The translations under genes and the position numbers were made by a program. From Salipiger sp. CCB-MM3 (GTDB lineage: Bacteria; Pseudomonadota; Alphaproteobacteria; Rhodobacterales; Rhodobacteraceae), in NCBI RefSeq assembly GCF_001687105.1, contig NZ_CP014595.1, positions 186,001 through 250,000 of the forward strand: a DNA stretch of 64,000 bases. Direction: 5' to 3'. Position 1 is the stretch's first letter; every line of letters begins with the position of its first letter. Below the pieces are notes generated by a model. The model was not told the DNA's origin. It was given only the letters and a program-made list of their open reading frames with translations, and did no database searches. Shown piece by piece: positions 1 through 9,494 of the stretch.

Positions 1-158
1 CCGAAAGCACCATCAAGCGCCGCGCCGGGGTCAAGGACAGCTCGAACCTGCTGCCGGGCCATGGTGGGCTGCTGGACCGCTTCGACGGCATGCTGGGCGC
101 CGCGCTGTTTCTGCTGATCGCGGGGCAGATCGTCGACTTCCCGCCGGGTGTTGAGTGA
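1..158 (+). CDS. cdsA: Phosphatidate cytidylyltransferase CdsA, C-terminal end (partial)
   Basis: This is the last 51 codons of a gene that begins before the window. The reading frame starts at base 3 and stops with TGA at 156-158. The peptide carries the CDP-alcohol cytidylyltransferase signature: S-x-x-K-R, then K-D, then P-G-H-G-G, then D-R-x-D, followed by a hydrophobic last helix. CdsA makes CDP-diacylglycerol from phosphatidic acid and CTP in the inner membrane, the branch point of phospholipid synthesis. It lies directly before dxr, the usual alphaproteobacterial order. The signature makes the call firm although most of the protein is missing. Confidence 0.93.
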   Translation, partial: ESTIKRRAGVKDSSNLLPGHGGLLDRFDGMLGAALFLLIAGQIVDFPPGVE

Positions 159-168
159 GACCGTCGAC

Positions 169-1338
169 ATGAGGCGCATTTCCATTTTCGGCGCGACCGG
201 CTCGATCGGTCAGAACACGCTCGACCTGATCGCCCGCGACCCCGAAAGCTACCATGTCGTCGCTCTGACCGGCGGCAAGAACGTCGCGCAACTTGCGAAA
301 GACGCTCGGAAATTCGGCGCCGAGATCGCCGTGACCGCTGACCCTGCGCTGCTGCCCGAACTGCGCGCGCGGCTGGCGGGCTCCAATGTCGAGGCCGCTG
401 CCGGGCCGGAAGCGATCTGCGAGGCGGCGAGCCGTCCGGCGGATTGGGTGATGTCGGCCATCGTTGGCGCCGCTGGTCTCGCGCCGGGACTGAAGGCTTT
501 GGAGCAGGGCGCCACGCTAGCGCTCGCCAACAAGGAAAGCATGGTCTGCGCCGGTCCGCTGGTGCTGCACACCGCACAGGCCCATGGCGGCCGCGTGCTG
601 CCGGTGGACAGCGAGCATTCGGCAGTGTTTCAGGCTCTGATTGGCGAGGAAATGAGCCGCGTCGAGCGGGTGATCATCACCGCCTCGGGCGGGGCTTTCC
701 GCGACTGGCCGCTGGAGAAACTGGCCAGCGCCACCCCCGAACAGGCGGCGACGCACCCCAATTGGGCCATGGGACAGCGGATCACCATCGATTCCGCCTC
801 CATGTTCAACAAAGCCCTGGAAGTCATCGAGACAAAAGAGTTTTTCGACCTTGATCCGGCAAAGATCGAGGTGGTCGTCCACCCCGAGAGCATGATCCAC
901 GCGCTGGTCGGCTTCTGCGACGGGGCGCTGATGGCGCACTTGGGCCCGCCGGACATGCGCCATGCCATCGGCTTTGCCCTCAACCACCCGTCGCGCGCAG
1001 ATCTGCCCGTGGAGCGGCTGGATCTGGTGAAGCTCTCGCAACTGACATTCCGCCCCGCCTGCGAGACCCGCTGGCCGGCGCTGCGGCTGGCGCGCGAGGT
1101 GATGCAGACCGGGGGGCTTGCCGGGGCTGTTTTCAACGCTGCCAAGGAACAGGCGCTGGATGCCTTCATCGAAAAGCGCATCGGTTTTCAGGACATGGCG
1201 AAGGTCGTTGAACAAACACTTGAACATGTGTTGGCCGAGAGTGATCTGGCCAGCGCCGCCATCACCCTTGATAACGTGCGCGGCGCTGACCATCTCGCTC
1301 GGGAGACCGCGCGCGCGCTGATGCTGCAGCACCATTGA
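169..1338 (+). CDS. dxr: 1-deoxy-D-xylulose 5-phosphate reductoisomerase
   Basis: Dxr (IspC) converts 1-deoxy-D-xylulose 5-phosphate to 2-C-methyl-D-erythritol 4-phosphate with NADPH, the first committed step of the MEP isoprenoid pathway. The N-terminus holds the NADPH-binding GATGSIG loop (residues 8-14). The metal-binding D-S-E motif is at about 147-149. At 389 residues it matches the family length. I chose the ATG at 169 because it gives the standard N-terminus and has a GTGAG ribosome site before it; a GTG at 148 overlapping cdsA is the alternative. It sits between cdsA and rseP, probably in one operon. Confidence 0.96.
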   Translation: MRRISIFGATGSIGQNTLDLIARDPESYHVVALTGGKNVAQLAKDARKFGAEIAVTADPALLPELRARLAGSNVEAAAGPEAICEAASRPADWVMSAIVGAAGLAPGLKALEQGATLALANKESMVCAGPLVLHTAQAHGGRVLPVDSEHSAVFQALIGEEMSRVERVIITASGGAFRDWPLEKLASATPEQAATHPNWAMGQRITIDSASMFNKALEVIETKEFFDLDPAKIEVVVHPESMIHALVGFCDGALMAHLGPPDMRHAIGFALNHPSRADLPVERLDLVKLSQLTFRPACETRWPALRLAREVMQTGGLAGAVFNAAKEQALDAFIEKRIGFQDMAKVVEQTLEHVLAESDLASAAITLDNVRGADHLARETARALMLQHH

Positions 1339-1388
1339 GCCTCGCCGCCTTGGCGGGGTGAGTGAACTGATTTGAAAGGGCCGAGCTT

Positions 1389-2735
1389 TTGGAGATCACC
1401 CAGTTGCTTCCGGAATTCGGGGGCCTCATCTGGACGCTTCTGGCGTTTGTCATCGCGCTTTCGGTGATCGTCGCGATCCATGAATACGGCCACTACATCG
1501 TCGGACGCTGGTCTGGGATCCATGCCGATGTCTTCTCGCTTGGCTTCGGGCCGGTGCTGCTGAGCCGCGTCGACAAACGCGGCACGCGCTGGCAACTCGC
1601 GGCGCTGCCCTTTGGCGGCTATGTGAAGTTCAAGGGCGACTCCAACGCCGCCAGCGGCACCTCTGACGAAGAGGTGATGCGCCAGATGACCGCCGAAGAG
1701 CGCCGCCAGACCATGACCGGCGCGCCGCTCTGGGCCCGCGCGGCCACCGTCGCGGCGGGGCCGGTGTTCAACTTCGCGCTGACCATTCTGCTTTTCACCG
1801 GCATCTTCATGTTCCAAGGCAAGGTGGCCGAGCCGCTGACCGTGGGCGAGCTGCGTGCCACGCCCAGCGTGCAGGAGCTGCAGGTCGGCGACGTGCTGCT
1901 TGGGATCGAGGGCACGCCCACGCCGTCCTTTGACGATGCCGAAGGCTTCGAGGCGTTCCTTGAAGATCTGCCACAGCAGAACACGCTCACCTATGACGTC
2001 GAACGCGATGGCACGCGGATGGAGGTCACCGGCCCCTATGTCTATCCGCCGGTCGTCTCGCAGGTGGTTCCGCGCTCGGCGGCCATCGATGCGGGCATGG
2101 AGGCGGGCGACGTCATCATGTCGATCGACGGGGTGCCGATCTTCGCCTTTGATCAACTCAAGCAACGGGTTGAAAGCTCGGATGGCGAGACGCTGGGGCT
2201 GGAGGTCTGGCGCAACGGCGAGATCCTTGATCTAGCGCTGACGCCGAAGCGGACCGATGAGCCGCTGCCCGATGGCGGCTTCCAGACCGTCTATCGGATC
2301 GGCATCGTCGGCGGCATGGTGTTCGAGCCTGCCACCGAAGCCGCCGGGCCGGTCGAGGCGGTGCAGGGCGCGGTGCTGCGCACCTATGACATCGCGGCGG
2401 GCTCGCTGTCGGGGCTGTGGCACATGATCGCGGGCAATATCTCGTCGTGCAACCTGTCGGGGCCCATCGGCATCGCCGAGACCTCGGGCGCCATGGCCTC
2501 GCAGGGCGGGCAGAGCTTCCTGACCTTCATCGCGGTGCTGTCGACCGCCGTTGGCCTGCTCAACCTCTTCCCGGTGCCGGTGCTGGATGGCGGGCATCTG
2601 GTGTTCTACGCCTATGAGGCCGTCGCCGGCAAACCGCCGTCGGACAAAGCGCTGCGGATGCTGATGTCGGTCGGCCTTGTGCTGATCCTGAGCCTGATGG
2701 TCTTTGCGCTGACCAACGACCTCTTCTGCCCTTGA
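1389..2735 (+). CDS. rseP: Site-2 intramembrane zinc protease RseP
   Basis: RseP is an inner-membrane metalloprotease that cuts anti-sigma factors and leftover signal peptides within the membrane. The zinc motif HEYGH is at residues 31-35 in the first membrane helix, and the second active-site motif LDGGH is near residue 396 in a C-terminal helix. Two PDZ-like domains lie between them. The start is a TTG at 1389: an in-frame stop at 1368-1370 excludes anything earlier, and a GAAAGG site lies 9 bases upstream. Length (448 aa) is typical. It belongs to the envelope cluster with dxr and bamA. Confidence 0.95.
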   Translation: MEITQLLPEFGGLIWTLLAFVIALSVIVAIHEYGHYIVGRWSGIHADVFSLGFGPVLLSRVDKRGTRWQLAALPFGGYVKFKGDSNAASGTSDEEVMRQMTAEERRQTMTGAPLWARAATVAAGPVFNFALTILLFTGIFMFQGKVAEPLTVGELRATPSVQELQVGDVLLGIEGTPTPSFDDAEGFEAFLEDLPQQNTLTYDVERDGTRMEVTGPYVYPPVVSQVVPRSAAIDAGMEAGDVIMSIDGVPIFAFDQLKQRVESSDGETLGLEVWRNGEILDLALTPKRTDEPLPDGGFQTVYRIGIVGGMVFEPATEAAGPVEAVQGAVLRTYDIAAGSLSGLWHMIAGNISSCNLSGPIGIAETSGAMASQGGQSFLTFIAVLSTAVGLLNLFPVPVLDGGHLVFYAYEAVAGKPPSDKALRMLMSVGLVLILSLMVFALTNDLFCP

Positions 2736-2887
2736 TCGGGGAGCGTGCGGACTACGCGCGGGCAGGGCGGGCCATTGGGCTCGCCCGCCACCCGAAAAAT
2801 TTCCCGAGCGGCGCATAATCCTGCCGTAAATCAGCCATAATGCACCGATATTTCCCGAGCCTCAGGTATAGCGCATCGGGGGATAAG

Positions 2888-3013
2888 ATGCAGACCCTAC
2901 AGAATGGTTATCGCGGGCTCGGCCTGCTGCTTTCGATCAACTGGGAACGGATGTTCTTCCCGGCGGTGATCCTTGCCGCGTTGTATTTTGGCGCCTTCCT
3001 CGGAACTCTTTGA
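2888..3013 (+). CDS. Small membrane peptide, 41 aa, unknown
   Basis: A 41-codon frame starts with ATG directly after a strong GGGGGAT ribosome site and stops at TGA 3011-3013. The peptide begins MQTLQNGYRGLGLLLSINWE and continues with one hydrophobic helix, roughly residues 22-41, that could span the membrane. It has no motif I recognise. It lies between rseP and bamA in the same direction, so it may be a small inner-membrane partner of the envelope machinery, but that is inference from position only. Codon choice and the ribosome site favour a real gene. Confidence 0.6.
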   Translation: MQTLQNGYRGLGLLLSINWERMFFPAVILAALYFGAFLGTL

Positions 3014-3094
3014 GACATCGCCGTTTCGTCTTTTGACAAGACCACTTCCAGCCGCTACTCACTTAAAAAAAACACGGCGGAGTGGACAGCGAGC

Positions 3095-5455
3095 ATGAGC
3101 ATCGGGCAGAAGACGGGCAGCCCCCGCATCAGGACTTACGCGCACCGCGCTGGCGTTTCGGCGCTGGCGCTTTCGCTTGCGGCGGCAGTGACCTTTACGG
3201 CACTTCCCGAAGCGGTTTTCGCGCAGTCCTATTCGTTCAATCAGGTTCAGATCGAAGGCAACGAGCGGATCGAATCCGGCACCATCCTGAGCTATGCGGG
3301 CATCGCTCGCGGCCAGACCGTGGATGCCGGGGAACTCAACGCCGCCTATCAGCGGATCGTTGAATCGGGCCTCTTCGAAAGCGTCGAGATCACCCCGCGC
3401 GGCAACACGCTCGTGATCGAAGTCACCGAGTTTCCGACGGTCAACCAGATCGCCTTTGAGGGCAACCGCCGCCTCAAGGACGAAGACCTTGCCGCCATCG
3501 TGAAAACCCAGTCGCGCCGCGTCTACAGCCCGCGTCAGGCCGAGGCCGATGCCGCCCAGATCGCGCAGGCCTATGTCCAGCAGGGCCGTATCGCCGCGCA
3601 GGTCACGCCGAAGCTGATCCGCCGTTCGAGCAACCGCGTCGATCTGGTGTTCGAGATCTTCGAAGGTGGCGTCACCGAGGTCGAGCGCATCGGCTTCGTC
3701 GGCAACCAAGCCTATTCCGACGGACGCCTGCGCCGCGTGATCGAGACCAAACAGGCCGGGCTTCTGCGCGCGGTGATCCGCAGCGATACCTACATCGAAG
3801 ACCGCGTGGCCTTTGACCGGCAGCTGCTGCAGGATTTCTACGCCTCGCGCGGCTACGTCGATTTCCGCGTGACCGGCGTCAACGCCGAGCTTTCCGAAGA
3901 GCGTGACAGCTACTTCCTGACCTTCAACGTCGAAGAGGGCCAGCAGTTCGACTTCGGCCGCATCGGCGTTGCCAGCGATCTGCCGGAAGTGAACGTCGAG
4001 AGCTTCCGCAACGCGCTGAGCCTCAAGTCGGGCCGCGCCTATTCGCCCGCAGAGGTCGACAAAGAGATCATCCGTCTCGAGCGTCTGGCCACCCAGCAGG
4101 GGCTGAACTTCGTGCGCATCGAGCCGCAGGTGACGCGCAACGAGCGTGATCTGACGCTGGATGTGACGTTCAACCTGATCCGCGGGCCGCGCATCTTCGT
4201 CGAGCGCATCGACATCGAAGGCAACACCACCACGCTTGACCGCGTCGTGCGTCAGCAGTTCGACACCGCCGAGGGCGATCCGTTCAACCCGCGCGCCATC
4301 CGCGAGGCGGCAGAGCGCATCCGCGCGCTTGGCTATTTCTCGGACGCACAGGTGGAGGCCCGCGAAGGCTCGACCCCGCAGCAGGTCATCGTCGATGTGA
4401 ACGTCACCGAGCAGCCCACCGGCTCGATCGGTTTCGGCGGTTCTTATTCGACATCCGACGGTTTCGGCGCATCGATCTCTTTCGCCGAGCAGAACTTCCT
4501 CGGCCGCGGTCAGCGACTGTCGTTCGGCATCAACACCGCGTCGAGCACCCAAAGCTACACGTTCAACTTCGTGGAGCCCGCGTTCCTTGGCCGCGACGTC
4601 GCCTTCGGACTCGCGCTCAGCTATAAGGAAACGTCTTACGACAGCGCCGACTACGACACGGCGACCGGGATTTTCCGGCCCAGCCTGACCTTCCCGATCT
4701 CCGAAAACGGGCGTCTCGGCGTGCGCTATACCGCGCGGTACACCGACATCATCGACGAAGATGATGACGTCGGCAACGTCGTGACCGCCGAAGCTCAGGA
4801 AGACGCACGCTGGGACAACATGGTTGGCTATACGCTGAGCTATGACACCCGTCGCAGTGGGCTTGAGACCGACCGCGGCATCCTGCTCGAGTTCGGTCAG
4901 GACTTTGGCGCAGGCGGTGACACGCAATTCGTTCAAACCGATTTTCGCGCCATCGCGCAGACCATGGTCTGGAACGATGAGGTGACGCTGCGGGCCACGC
5001 TGCAAGGTGGGGCACTCAACTACGTCGAAGGCGACAGCCGCGTGACCGACCGCTACATGCTGACCGAAAGCATGCTGCGCGGTTTCGAATACGCTGGTAT
5101 CGGCCCGCGCGAGTACAATGAGGACGACGACATCGACTCTCCGCTGGGCGGTAACTACTACGCCTCGCTGCGGCTCGATGCAGAGTTCCCGCTTGGCCTG
5201 CCCGAAGAATATGGCATCACCGGTGGTGTGTTCTACGACGTCGGCTCGGTCTGGGGCCTTTCGGATGACACTATCGCCAAGGCGGATGGCAACGACGTTC
5301 TCTATGAGGATTTCACTGCGCGCTCGTCGATCGGCGTATCGATCCTCTGGGACTCGGTGCTGGGGCCGCTTCGCCTGAACTTCTCGACCCCGGTGTCGAA
5401 GGAAGAGCATGACAACGAGCAGAACTTCAGCCTCTCGCTTTCCAGCACCTTCTGA
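3095..5455 (+). CDS. bamA: Outer membrane protein assembly factor BamA
   Basis: BamA is the central outer-membrane subunit that folds beta-barrel proteins into the outer membrane. The 786-residue protein has a signal peptide with probable cleavage after AVFA (about residue 43). Five POTRA repeats follow to about residue 430, with recurring glycine-asparagine turns such as EGNERI, EGNRRL and EGNTTT. A 16-stranded barrel follows, ending in a terminal phenylalanine (SSTF) typical of outer-membrane proteins. Length is normal. The ATG at 3095 has a GGCGGAG site upstream. skp follows after four bases. Confidence 0.97.
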   Translation: MSIGQKTGSPRIRTYAHRAGVSALALSLAAAVTFTALPEAVFAQSYSFNQVQIEGNERIESGTILSYAGIARGQTVDAGELNAAYQRIVESGLFESVEITPRGNTLVIEVTEFPTVNQIAFEGNRRLKDEDLAAIVKTQSRRVYSPRQAEADAAQIAQAYVQQGRIAAQVTPKLIRRSSNRVDLVFEIFEGGVTEVERIGFVGNQAYSDGRLRRVIETKQAGLLRAVIRSDTYIEDRVAFDRQLLQDFYASRGYVDFRVTGVNAELSEERDSYFLTFNVEEGQQFDFGRIGVASDLPEVNVESFRNALSLKSGRAYSPAEVDKEIIRLERLATQQGLNFVRIEPQVTRNERDLTLDVTFNLIRGPRIFVERIDIEGNTTTLDRVVRQQFDTAEGDPFNPRAIREAAERIRALGYFSDAQVEAREGSTPQQVIVDVNVTEQPTGSIGFGGSYSTSDGFGASISFAEQNFLGRGQRLSFGINTASSTQSYTFNFVEPAFLGRDVAFGLALSYKETSYDSADYDTATGIFRPSLTFPISENGRLGVRYTARYTDIIDEDDDVGNVVTAEAQEDARWDNMVGYTLSYDTRRSGLETDRGILLEFGQDFGAGGDTQFVQTDFRAIAQTMVWNDEVTLRATLQGGALNYVEGDSRVTDRYMLTESMLRGFEYAGIGPREYNEDDDIDSPLGGNYYASLRLDAEFPLGLPEEYGITGGVFYDVGSVWGLSDDTIAKADGNDVLYEDFTARSSIGVSILWDSVLGPLRLNFSTPVSKEEHDNEQNFSLSLSSTF

Positions 5456-5459
5456 TCGG

Positions 5460-6086
5460 ATGGCGCGCAGCACCCTGCGCGCCGCCGCTTTCGGGCTGGC
5501 ACTGGCGATCGGCGCGACAACACCGGCTCTGGCGCAGGACAATATGCGCCAGGGCATCGTGCAAAGCCCGATTGTGACCATAGAGGTCGACCGTCTCTAT
5601 TCTTCGAGCGATTTCGGGCAGAAGACCTCTGCCGCGCTCGACGCTGCGGGTGCGACCATTGCCGCCGAGAATCGGCGCATCGAAGCCGAGCTGACCGCCG
5701 AGGAAAAATCCCTCACGGAGAAGCGCCGCTCGATGGACCCGGTTGCGTTCCGCAAGCTCGCCGATGCCTTTGACATCAAGGTGCAGGATCTGCGCGACGC
5801 TCAGGACAGCAAGGCGCGCAAGCTGGGCAATGTCTCGGAAGAGCGCCGGCGCGAGTTCATCTCCAGCGCAGAGCCGGTTCTGGCGCAGCTGATGCGCGAG
5901 GCCGGGGCCTTGGCCATTCTCGATCAACGCTCTGTGTTCCTGTCTGCGGGGGCGATCGACATCACCGATGCGGCGATCGAACGGCTCAACGATGTGCTGG
6001 ACGATCCCGAGCCGCTGCCCGACTTTTCGGGCGATGACGAAAGCGCGCAAGAACCGGACACTCAGGCAGGGCCGCTCAAGCCCTGA
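5460..6086 (+). CDS. skp: OmpH/Skp family periplasmic chaperone
   Basis: Skp-like chaperones hold unfolded outer-membrane proteins in the periplasm and hand them to the BAM complex. The 208-residue protein has a signal peptide (cleavage near PALA-QD). It then has a long charged helical segment (about 60-145) rich in Glu, Arg and Lys, as in the coiled-coil arms of Skp. The C-terminal tail is acidic and proline-rich. The start codon lies four bases after the bamA stop with only a weak ribosome site, pointing to translational coupling. An earlier in-frame ATG inside bamA would disrupt the signal peptide. Confidence 0.88.
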   Translation: MARSTLRAAAFGLALAIGATTPALAQDNMRQGIVQSPIVTIEVDRLYSSSDFGQKTSAALDAAGATIAAENRRIEAELTAEEKSLTEKRRSMDPVAFRKLADAFDIKVQDLRDAQDSKARKLGNVSEERRREFISSAEPVLAQLMREAGALAILDQRSVFLSAGAIDITDAAIERLNDVLDDPEPLPDFSGDDESAQEPDTQAGPLKP

Positions 6087-6215
6087 GGGGCCGCCGCCGC
6101 CCGCGCTCTGTTTCAAAGCGTTACGGGCGCGCGTGCCCTGACGTGCCGCGCCGCTTGCCCCGCGCCGCAGGGATTGCTAGGGGAAGGGCGACTTTTTCCT
6201 TTTGAAAGGCCCACG

Positions 6216-6677
6216 ATGACCGAGACGCTTCTCAGCGCTGACATCCAGCTGATCCAGCGCATCCTGCCGCATCGCTACCCGTTCCTGCTCGTCGATAAGG
6301 TCGAAGAGATCGACGGCACCAGCTCGGCCGTGGGCATCAAGAACGTCACGATGAACGAGCCGCATTTTCAGGGCCATTTCCCCGGCCTGCCGATCATGCC
6401 GGGCGTGACCATCGTCGAGGCCATGGCGCAGACCACCGCTGTGATGGTGGGCGTCGCGCTCGATCTCGCGGACAAGGACCTGAAGGTCTATTTCATGGGC
6501 ATCGACAAGTGCAAATTCCGCCGCAAAGTGGTGCCGGGCGATGTGCTGAAGATGAAGGTCCGCACCCTGCGCGGCAAGCCGGGCGGCAAAGTCTGGAAGT
6601 TCGAGGGCGTTGCCGAGGTCGATGGCGAACTGGCCTGCGAAGCCGAATTCACCGCGATGATGGACCTGCCGGCGTGA
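6216..6677 (+). CDS. fabZ: 3-hydroxyacyl-[ACP] dehydratase FabZ
   Basis: FabZ removes water from beta-hydroxyacyl-ACP during fatty acid elongation and balances phospholipid against lipid A supply. The 153-residue hot-dog-fold protein has HRYPFLLVD near residue 19 and the catalytic segment [11 protein letters not shown] with His54, followed by the active-site Glu68. The ATG at 6216 is preceded by GAAAGG. lpxA overlaps its end by four bases. Unlike in many proteobacteria, no lpxD lies between skp and fabZ here. Confidence 0.97.
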   Translation: MTETLLSADIQLIQRILPHRYPFLLVDKVEEIDGTSSAVGIKNVTMNEPHFQGHFPGLPIMPGVTIVEAMAQTTAVMVGVALDLADKDLKVYFMGIDKCKFRRKVVPGDVLKMKVRTLRGKPGGKVWKFEGVAEVDGELACEAEFTAMMDLPA

Positions 6678-7462
6678 CCGAGACCGTGATCCACCCCAGC
6701 GCCTATGTCGAGCCGGGCGCACAGATCGGCGCGGGCTGTAAAATCGGCCCGTTCTGCCATATCGGCCCCGATGTGGTGCTGGCCGACAACGTCGAGCTGA
6801 AAAGCCATGTGGTCGTCACCGGCCGCACCGAGATCGGCGAAGACACGGTGATCTTTCCCTTCGCGGTGATCGGCGAGATCCCGCAGGACCTGAAGTTCCG
6901 CGGCGAAAAGACCGCGCTGGTGATCGGCAAGCGCAACCGCATCCGCGAGCATGTGACGATGAACGCCGGCACCGATGGCGGCGGCGGGGTCACCCGTGTG
7001 GGCGACGACGGTCTGTTCATGGCAGGCTGCCATGTGGCGCATGATGCGCAGGTCGGCGACCGGGTGATCTTGGTGAACAACTCGGCGCTTGCAGGGCACT
7101 GCGTCATCGAAGACGACGTGATCGTCGGCGGGCTCTCGGGCGTGCACCAATGGGTGCGCATCGGACGCGGCGCCATTATCGGTGCGGTCACCATGGTGAC
7201 CAACGACGTGATCCCCTACGGCCTCGTGCAAGCCCCGCGCGGCAAGCTCGACGGTCTGAACCTCGTGGGCCTCAAGCGTCGCGGTGTCAGCCGCGCCGAC
7301 ATCACCGCGCTGCGGGCGGCCTTCCAGATGCTGGCGCAGGGCGAGGGGGCCTTTGCCGACCGCGCCAAGCGCCTCGGCGATGAGACCCAGAGCGAGTATG
7401 TGCGCGAGATCGTCGCCTTCATCCTCGGCGACAGCGACCGTCATTTCCTGACGCCGGGCTGA
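6674..7462 (+). CDS. lpxA: UDP-N-acetylglucosamine acyltransferase LpxA
   Basis: LpxA adds the first 3-hydroxyacyl chain to UDP-GlcNAc, starting lipid A synthesis in the cytoplasm. The 262-residue protein shows the hexapeptide repeats of a left-handed beta helix (I-G-x-x-C/N pattern) from the N-terminus to about 190, then a helical C-terminal domain. A histidine in the [12 protein letters not shown] region fits the catalytic base. The start is a GTG whose bases overlap the fabZ stop (GTGA), so expression is coupled. lpxI follows four bases after its stop. Confidence 0.96.
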   Translation: MTETVIHPSAYVEPGAQIGAGCKIGPFCHIGPDVVLADNVELKSHVVVTGRTEIGEDTVIFPFAVIGEIPQDLKFRGEKTALVIGKRNRIREHVTMNAGTDGGGGVTRVGDDGLFMAGCHVAHDAQVGDRVILVNNSALAGHCVIEDDVIVGGLSGVHQWVRIGRGAIIGAVTMVTNDVIPYGLVQAPRGKLDGLNLVGLKRRGVSRADITALRAAFQMLAQGEGAFADRAKRLGDETQSEYVREIVAFILGDSDRHFLTPG

Positions 7463-7466
7463 GCGC

Positions 7467-8252
7467 ATGCTGGCGCTGATCGCAGGGCAGGGCGATTTGC
7501 CACGGGCGGTGGTGGACGCGCTGCCCGAACCGGCGCTGATCTGCGCCATGGAAAGCTCGCCGCCCGACAGGATCGCGCCCGATCACCTGTTCCGCGTCGA
7601 GCAATTGGGCAGTTTCTTTCGCTGGCTTAAGGCGCGCGGCGTCACCCGCGTGTGCATGTGCGGCGCGGTCGGTCGGCCCGACGTCAAGCTGTCCAAGCTC
7701 GACCTGCCGACGCTGATGCTGTTGCCGCGCGTGCTGCGCGCGCTGAAGCGGGGCGACGATGGCGCGCTTCGGATCGTCATCGGGATGCTCGAGGACAGCG
7801 GCTTTCAGGTGATCGGCGCGCATGAGGCCGCGCCCGCGCTGCTGCCCGAGGCCGGTGTTCTGACCGCCGCACAGCCGGGCGACGGTGCCGCCGCCATGGC
7901 GGCACTGGCCGATCAGGTGAGCCACCGACAGGGGCTTCAGGATCTAGGACAGTGCTGCGTCATCTCGGGCGATCAGGTGGTCGCGCAAGAGGACGCGCGC
8001 GGCACCGACGCCATGCTTGGCGAATTGCCCCCGGTGCCCGGCGGGCTGTTCTACAAAGCGCCGAAACCGGGCCAAGAGCGCCGCGCCGACCTGCCGGTCA
8101 TTGGTCCCAACACCGCCGTCGGCGCGATCCGCGCGGGGCTGTCGGGGATCGTGATCGAAGCGGGCGGCGTGATGATGCTCGACCGCGCGGCGGTGATCGA
8201 AATGCTGGATGCCGCAGGGCTCTTCCTGTGGGTACGGGAGCGGGACGCATGA
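7467..8252 (+). CDS. lpxI: UDP-2,3-diacylglucosamine diphosphatase LpxI
   Basis: LpxI (former DUF1009) hydrolyses UDP-2,3-diacylglucosamine to lipid X, the step done by LpxH in E. coli. The 261-residue protein begins with the family's typical LIAGQGDLP segment. It has the conserved GRPDVKLSKLD region (about 70-80) and the C-terminal GPNTA and AGGVMMLDR segments. Its place between lpxA and lpxB supports the call. The ATG follows the lpxA stop by four bases, and its own stop overlaps the lpxB start. Confidence 0.94.
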   Translation: MLALIAGQGDLPRAVVDALPEPALICAMESSPPDRIAPDHLFRVEQLGSFFRWLKARGVTRVCMCGAVGRPDVKLSKLDLPTLMLLPRVLRALKRGDDGALRIVIGMLEDSGFQVIGAHEAAPALLPEAGVLTAAQPGDGAAAMAALADQVSHRQGLQDLGQCCVISGDQVVAQEDARGTDAMLGELPPVPGGLFYKAPKPGQERRADLPVIGPNTAVGAIRAGLSGIVIEAGGVMMLDRAAVIEMLDAAGLFLWVRERDA

Positions 8253-9409
8253 AAGTTTTCATCATTGCGGGCGAGCCCTCGGGCGATCGTCTGGGCGGCG
8301 CTCTGATGCATGGGCTGAAGGCGCGGGTGCCCGATGTCTCCTTCGAGGGGATCGGCGGCGAGCGGATGCTTGAGGAGGGGCTGCAGAGCCTCTTTCCCAT
8401 GGATGAGATCTCGATCATGGGCATCACCGAGATCCTGCGCCACTACGGCGCGCTGAAGGCCCGCATCCGCCAGACCGCCGATGCCATTGTCGCCGCCAAG
8501 CCCGACGTGCTGATCACCGTCGATCTGCCCGAGTTCTCGCTGCGCGTCGCCAAGCTGGTCAAGGAACGCTCGGACATCCGCACGGTGCATTACGTCGCCC
8601 CGACGGTCTGGGCGTGGCGTCCGGGGCGCGCCGCCAAGATGGCCAAACACATCGATCAGGTGCTTGCGCTGCTGCCGTTTGAGCCGCCCTATATGGAGGC
8701 TGCTGGCATGCGCTGCGATTTCGTCGGCCATCCGGTGGTGACCGACCCGCAGGCAAGCCATAGCGAAGAGGCCGAGTTTCGCCTGCGTCACGGTATCGGC
8801 GATGCGCCGCTGTGCCTGATCCTGCCGGGCTCGCGCCGGTCAGAAATCAGCCGCCTTGGCCCGGTCTTCGGTGAGGCGCTGGAACAGCTGAGGGACGCGC
8901 GGCCCGAGCTGCGCTACGTGCTCCCTATGGCGGGGCCGGTGGCCGATCTGGTGCGCGAAACCGTGGCGGACTGGCCGGTGAATCCGATCCTGCTTGATCC
9001 GCGCGCGCAGGGCGAAGCGGGCAAGGCCGAGAAACGCGCCGCCTTTGCCGCCGCCGATGTGGCGCTCGCCGCCTCGGGCACCGTGGCGTTGGAGCTTGCC
9101 GCCGCCAGCACGCCCATGGTGGTGGCTTATGACATGGGCTGGCTGTCGCGGCAGATCATCTCGCGGCTGATGCTGGTGGACTCGGTAAACCTTGTGAACC
9201 TCGTCACCGGCAGCCGCAGCGTGCCGGAATATGTCGGCGATGCCTGCAGACCGGGACCGATCGCCGATGCGGTGCTGCGGGTTCTCGACGCCCCGCAAGA
9301 GCAGATCGCCGCGATGCGCGACACGATGGAGCAACTGGGCAAGGGCGGACCGCCCCCCGGCCAGCGCGCTGCAGACGCGGTGCTCGACGGGATCCGGCGA
9401 GCCGGGTAA
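8249..9409 (+). CDS. lpxB: Lipid-A-disaccharide synthase LpxB
   Basis: LpxB joins lipid X to UDP-2,3-diacylglucosamine to form the lipid A disaccharide at the inner membrane. The 386-residue GT-B glycosyltransferase begins MKVFIIAGEPSGD, the classic family start. It has LPGSRRSEI in the middle (nucleotide-sugar binding) and ASGTVALELA near residue 275. The ATG overlaps the lpxI stop by four bases. It is the last gene of the envelope operon, and a terminator-like hairpin lies 31 bases after its stop. Confidence 0.97.
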   Translation: MKVFIIAGEPSGDRLGGALMHGLKARVPDVSFEGIGGERMLEEGLQSLFPMDEISIMGITEILRHYGALKARIRQTADAIVAAKPDVLITVDLPEFSLRVAKLVKERSDIRTVHYVAPTVWAWRPGRAAKMAKHIDQVLALLPFEPPYMEAAGMRCDFVGHPVVTDPQASHSEEAEFRLRHGIGDAPLCLILPGSRRSEISRLGPVFGEALEQLRDARPELRYVLPMAGPVADLVRETVADWPVNPILLDPRAQGEAGKAEKRAAFAAADVALAASGTVALELAAASTPMVVAYDMGWLSRQIISRLMLVDSVNLVNLVTGSRSVPEYVGDACRPGPIADAVLRVLDAPQEQIAAMRDTMEQLGKGGPPPGQRAADAVLDGIRRAG

Positions 9410-9440
9410 CCCCAGTTTCGGGAAATGCCGAAATACAAAT

Positions 9441-9478
9441 AAGCCCCGACATCCTCGCGATGCCGGGGCTTTGTTTTC
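9441..9478. terminator. Intrinsic terminator, likely bidirectional
   Basis: An 11-bp stem (AGCCCCG...CGGGGCT, one mismatch) is followed by TTTGTTTT on the plus strand and by a T-rich stretch on the minus strand. It lies between lpxB and the convergent IalB-like gene and can end both transcripts. Confidence 0.8.
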
Positions 9479-9494
9479 TGGGCCTTAGCCGCGC

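Noticed and set aside
3059..5581. 840-codon open frame on the minus strand opposite bamA
   Set aside because: It is a shadow of the GC-rich codon pattern of bamA; it has no family motif, its composition is typical of antisense frames, and bamA is certain.
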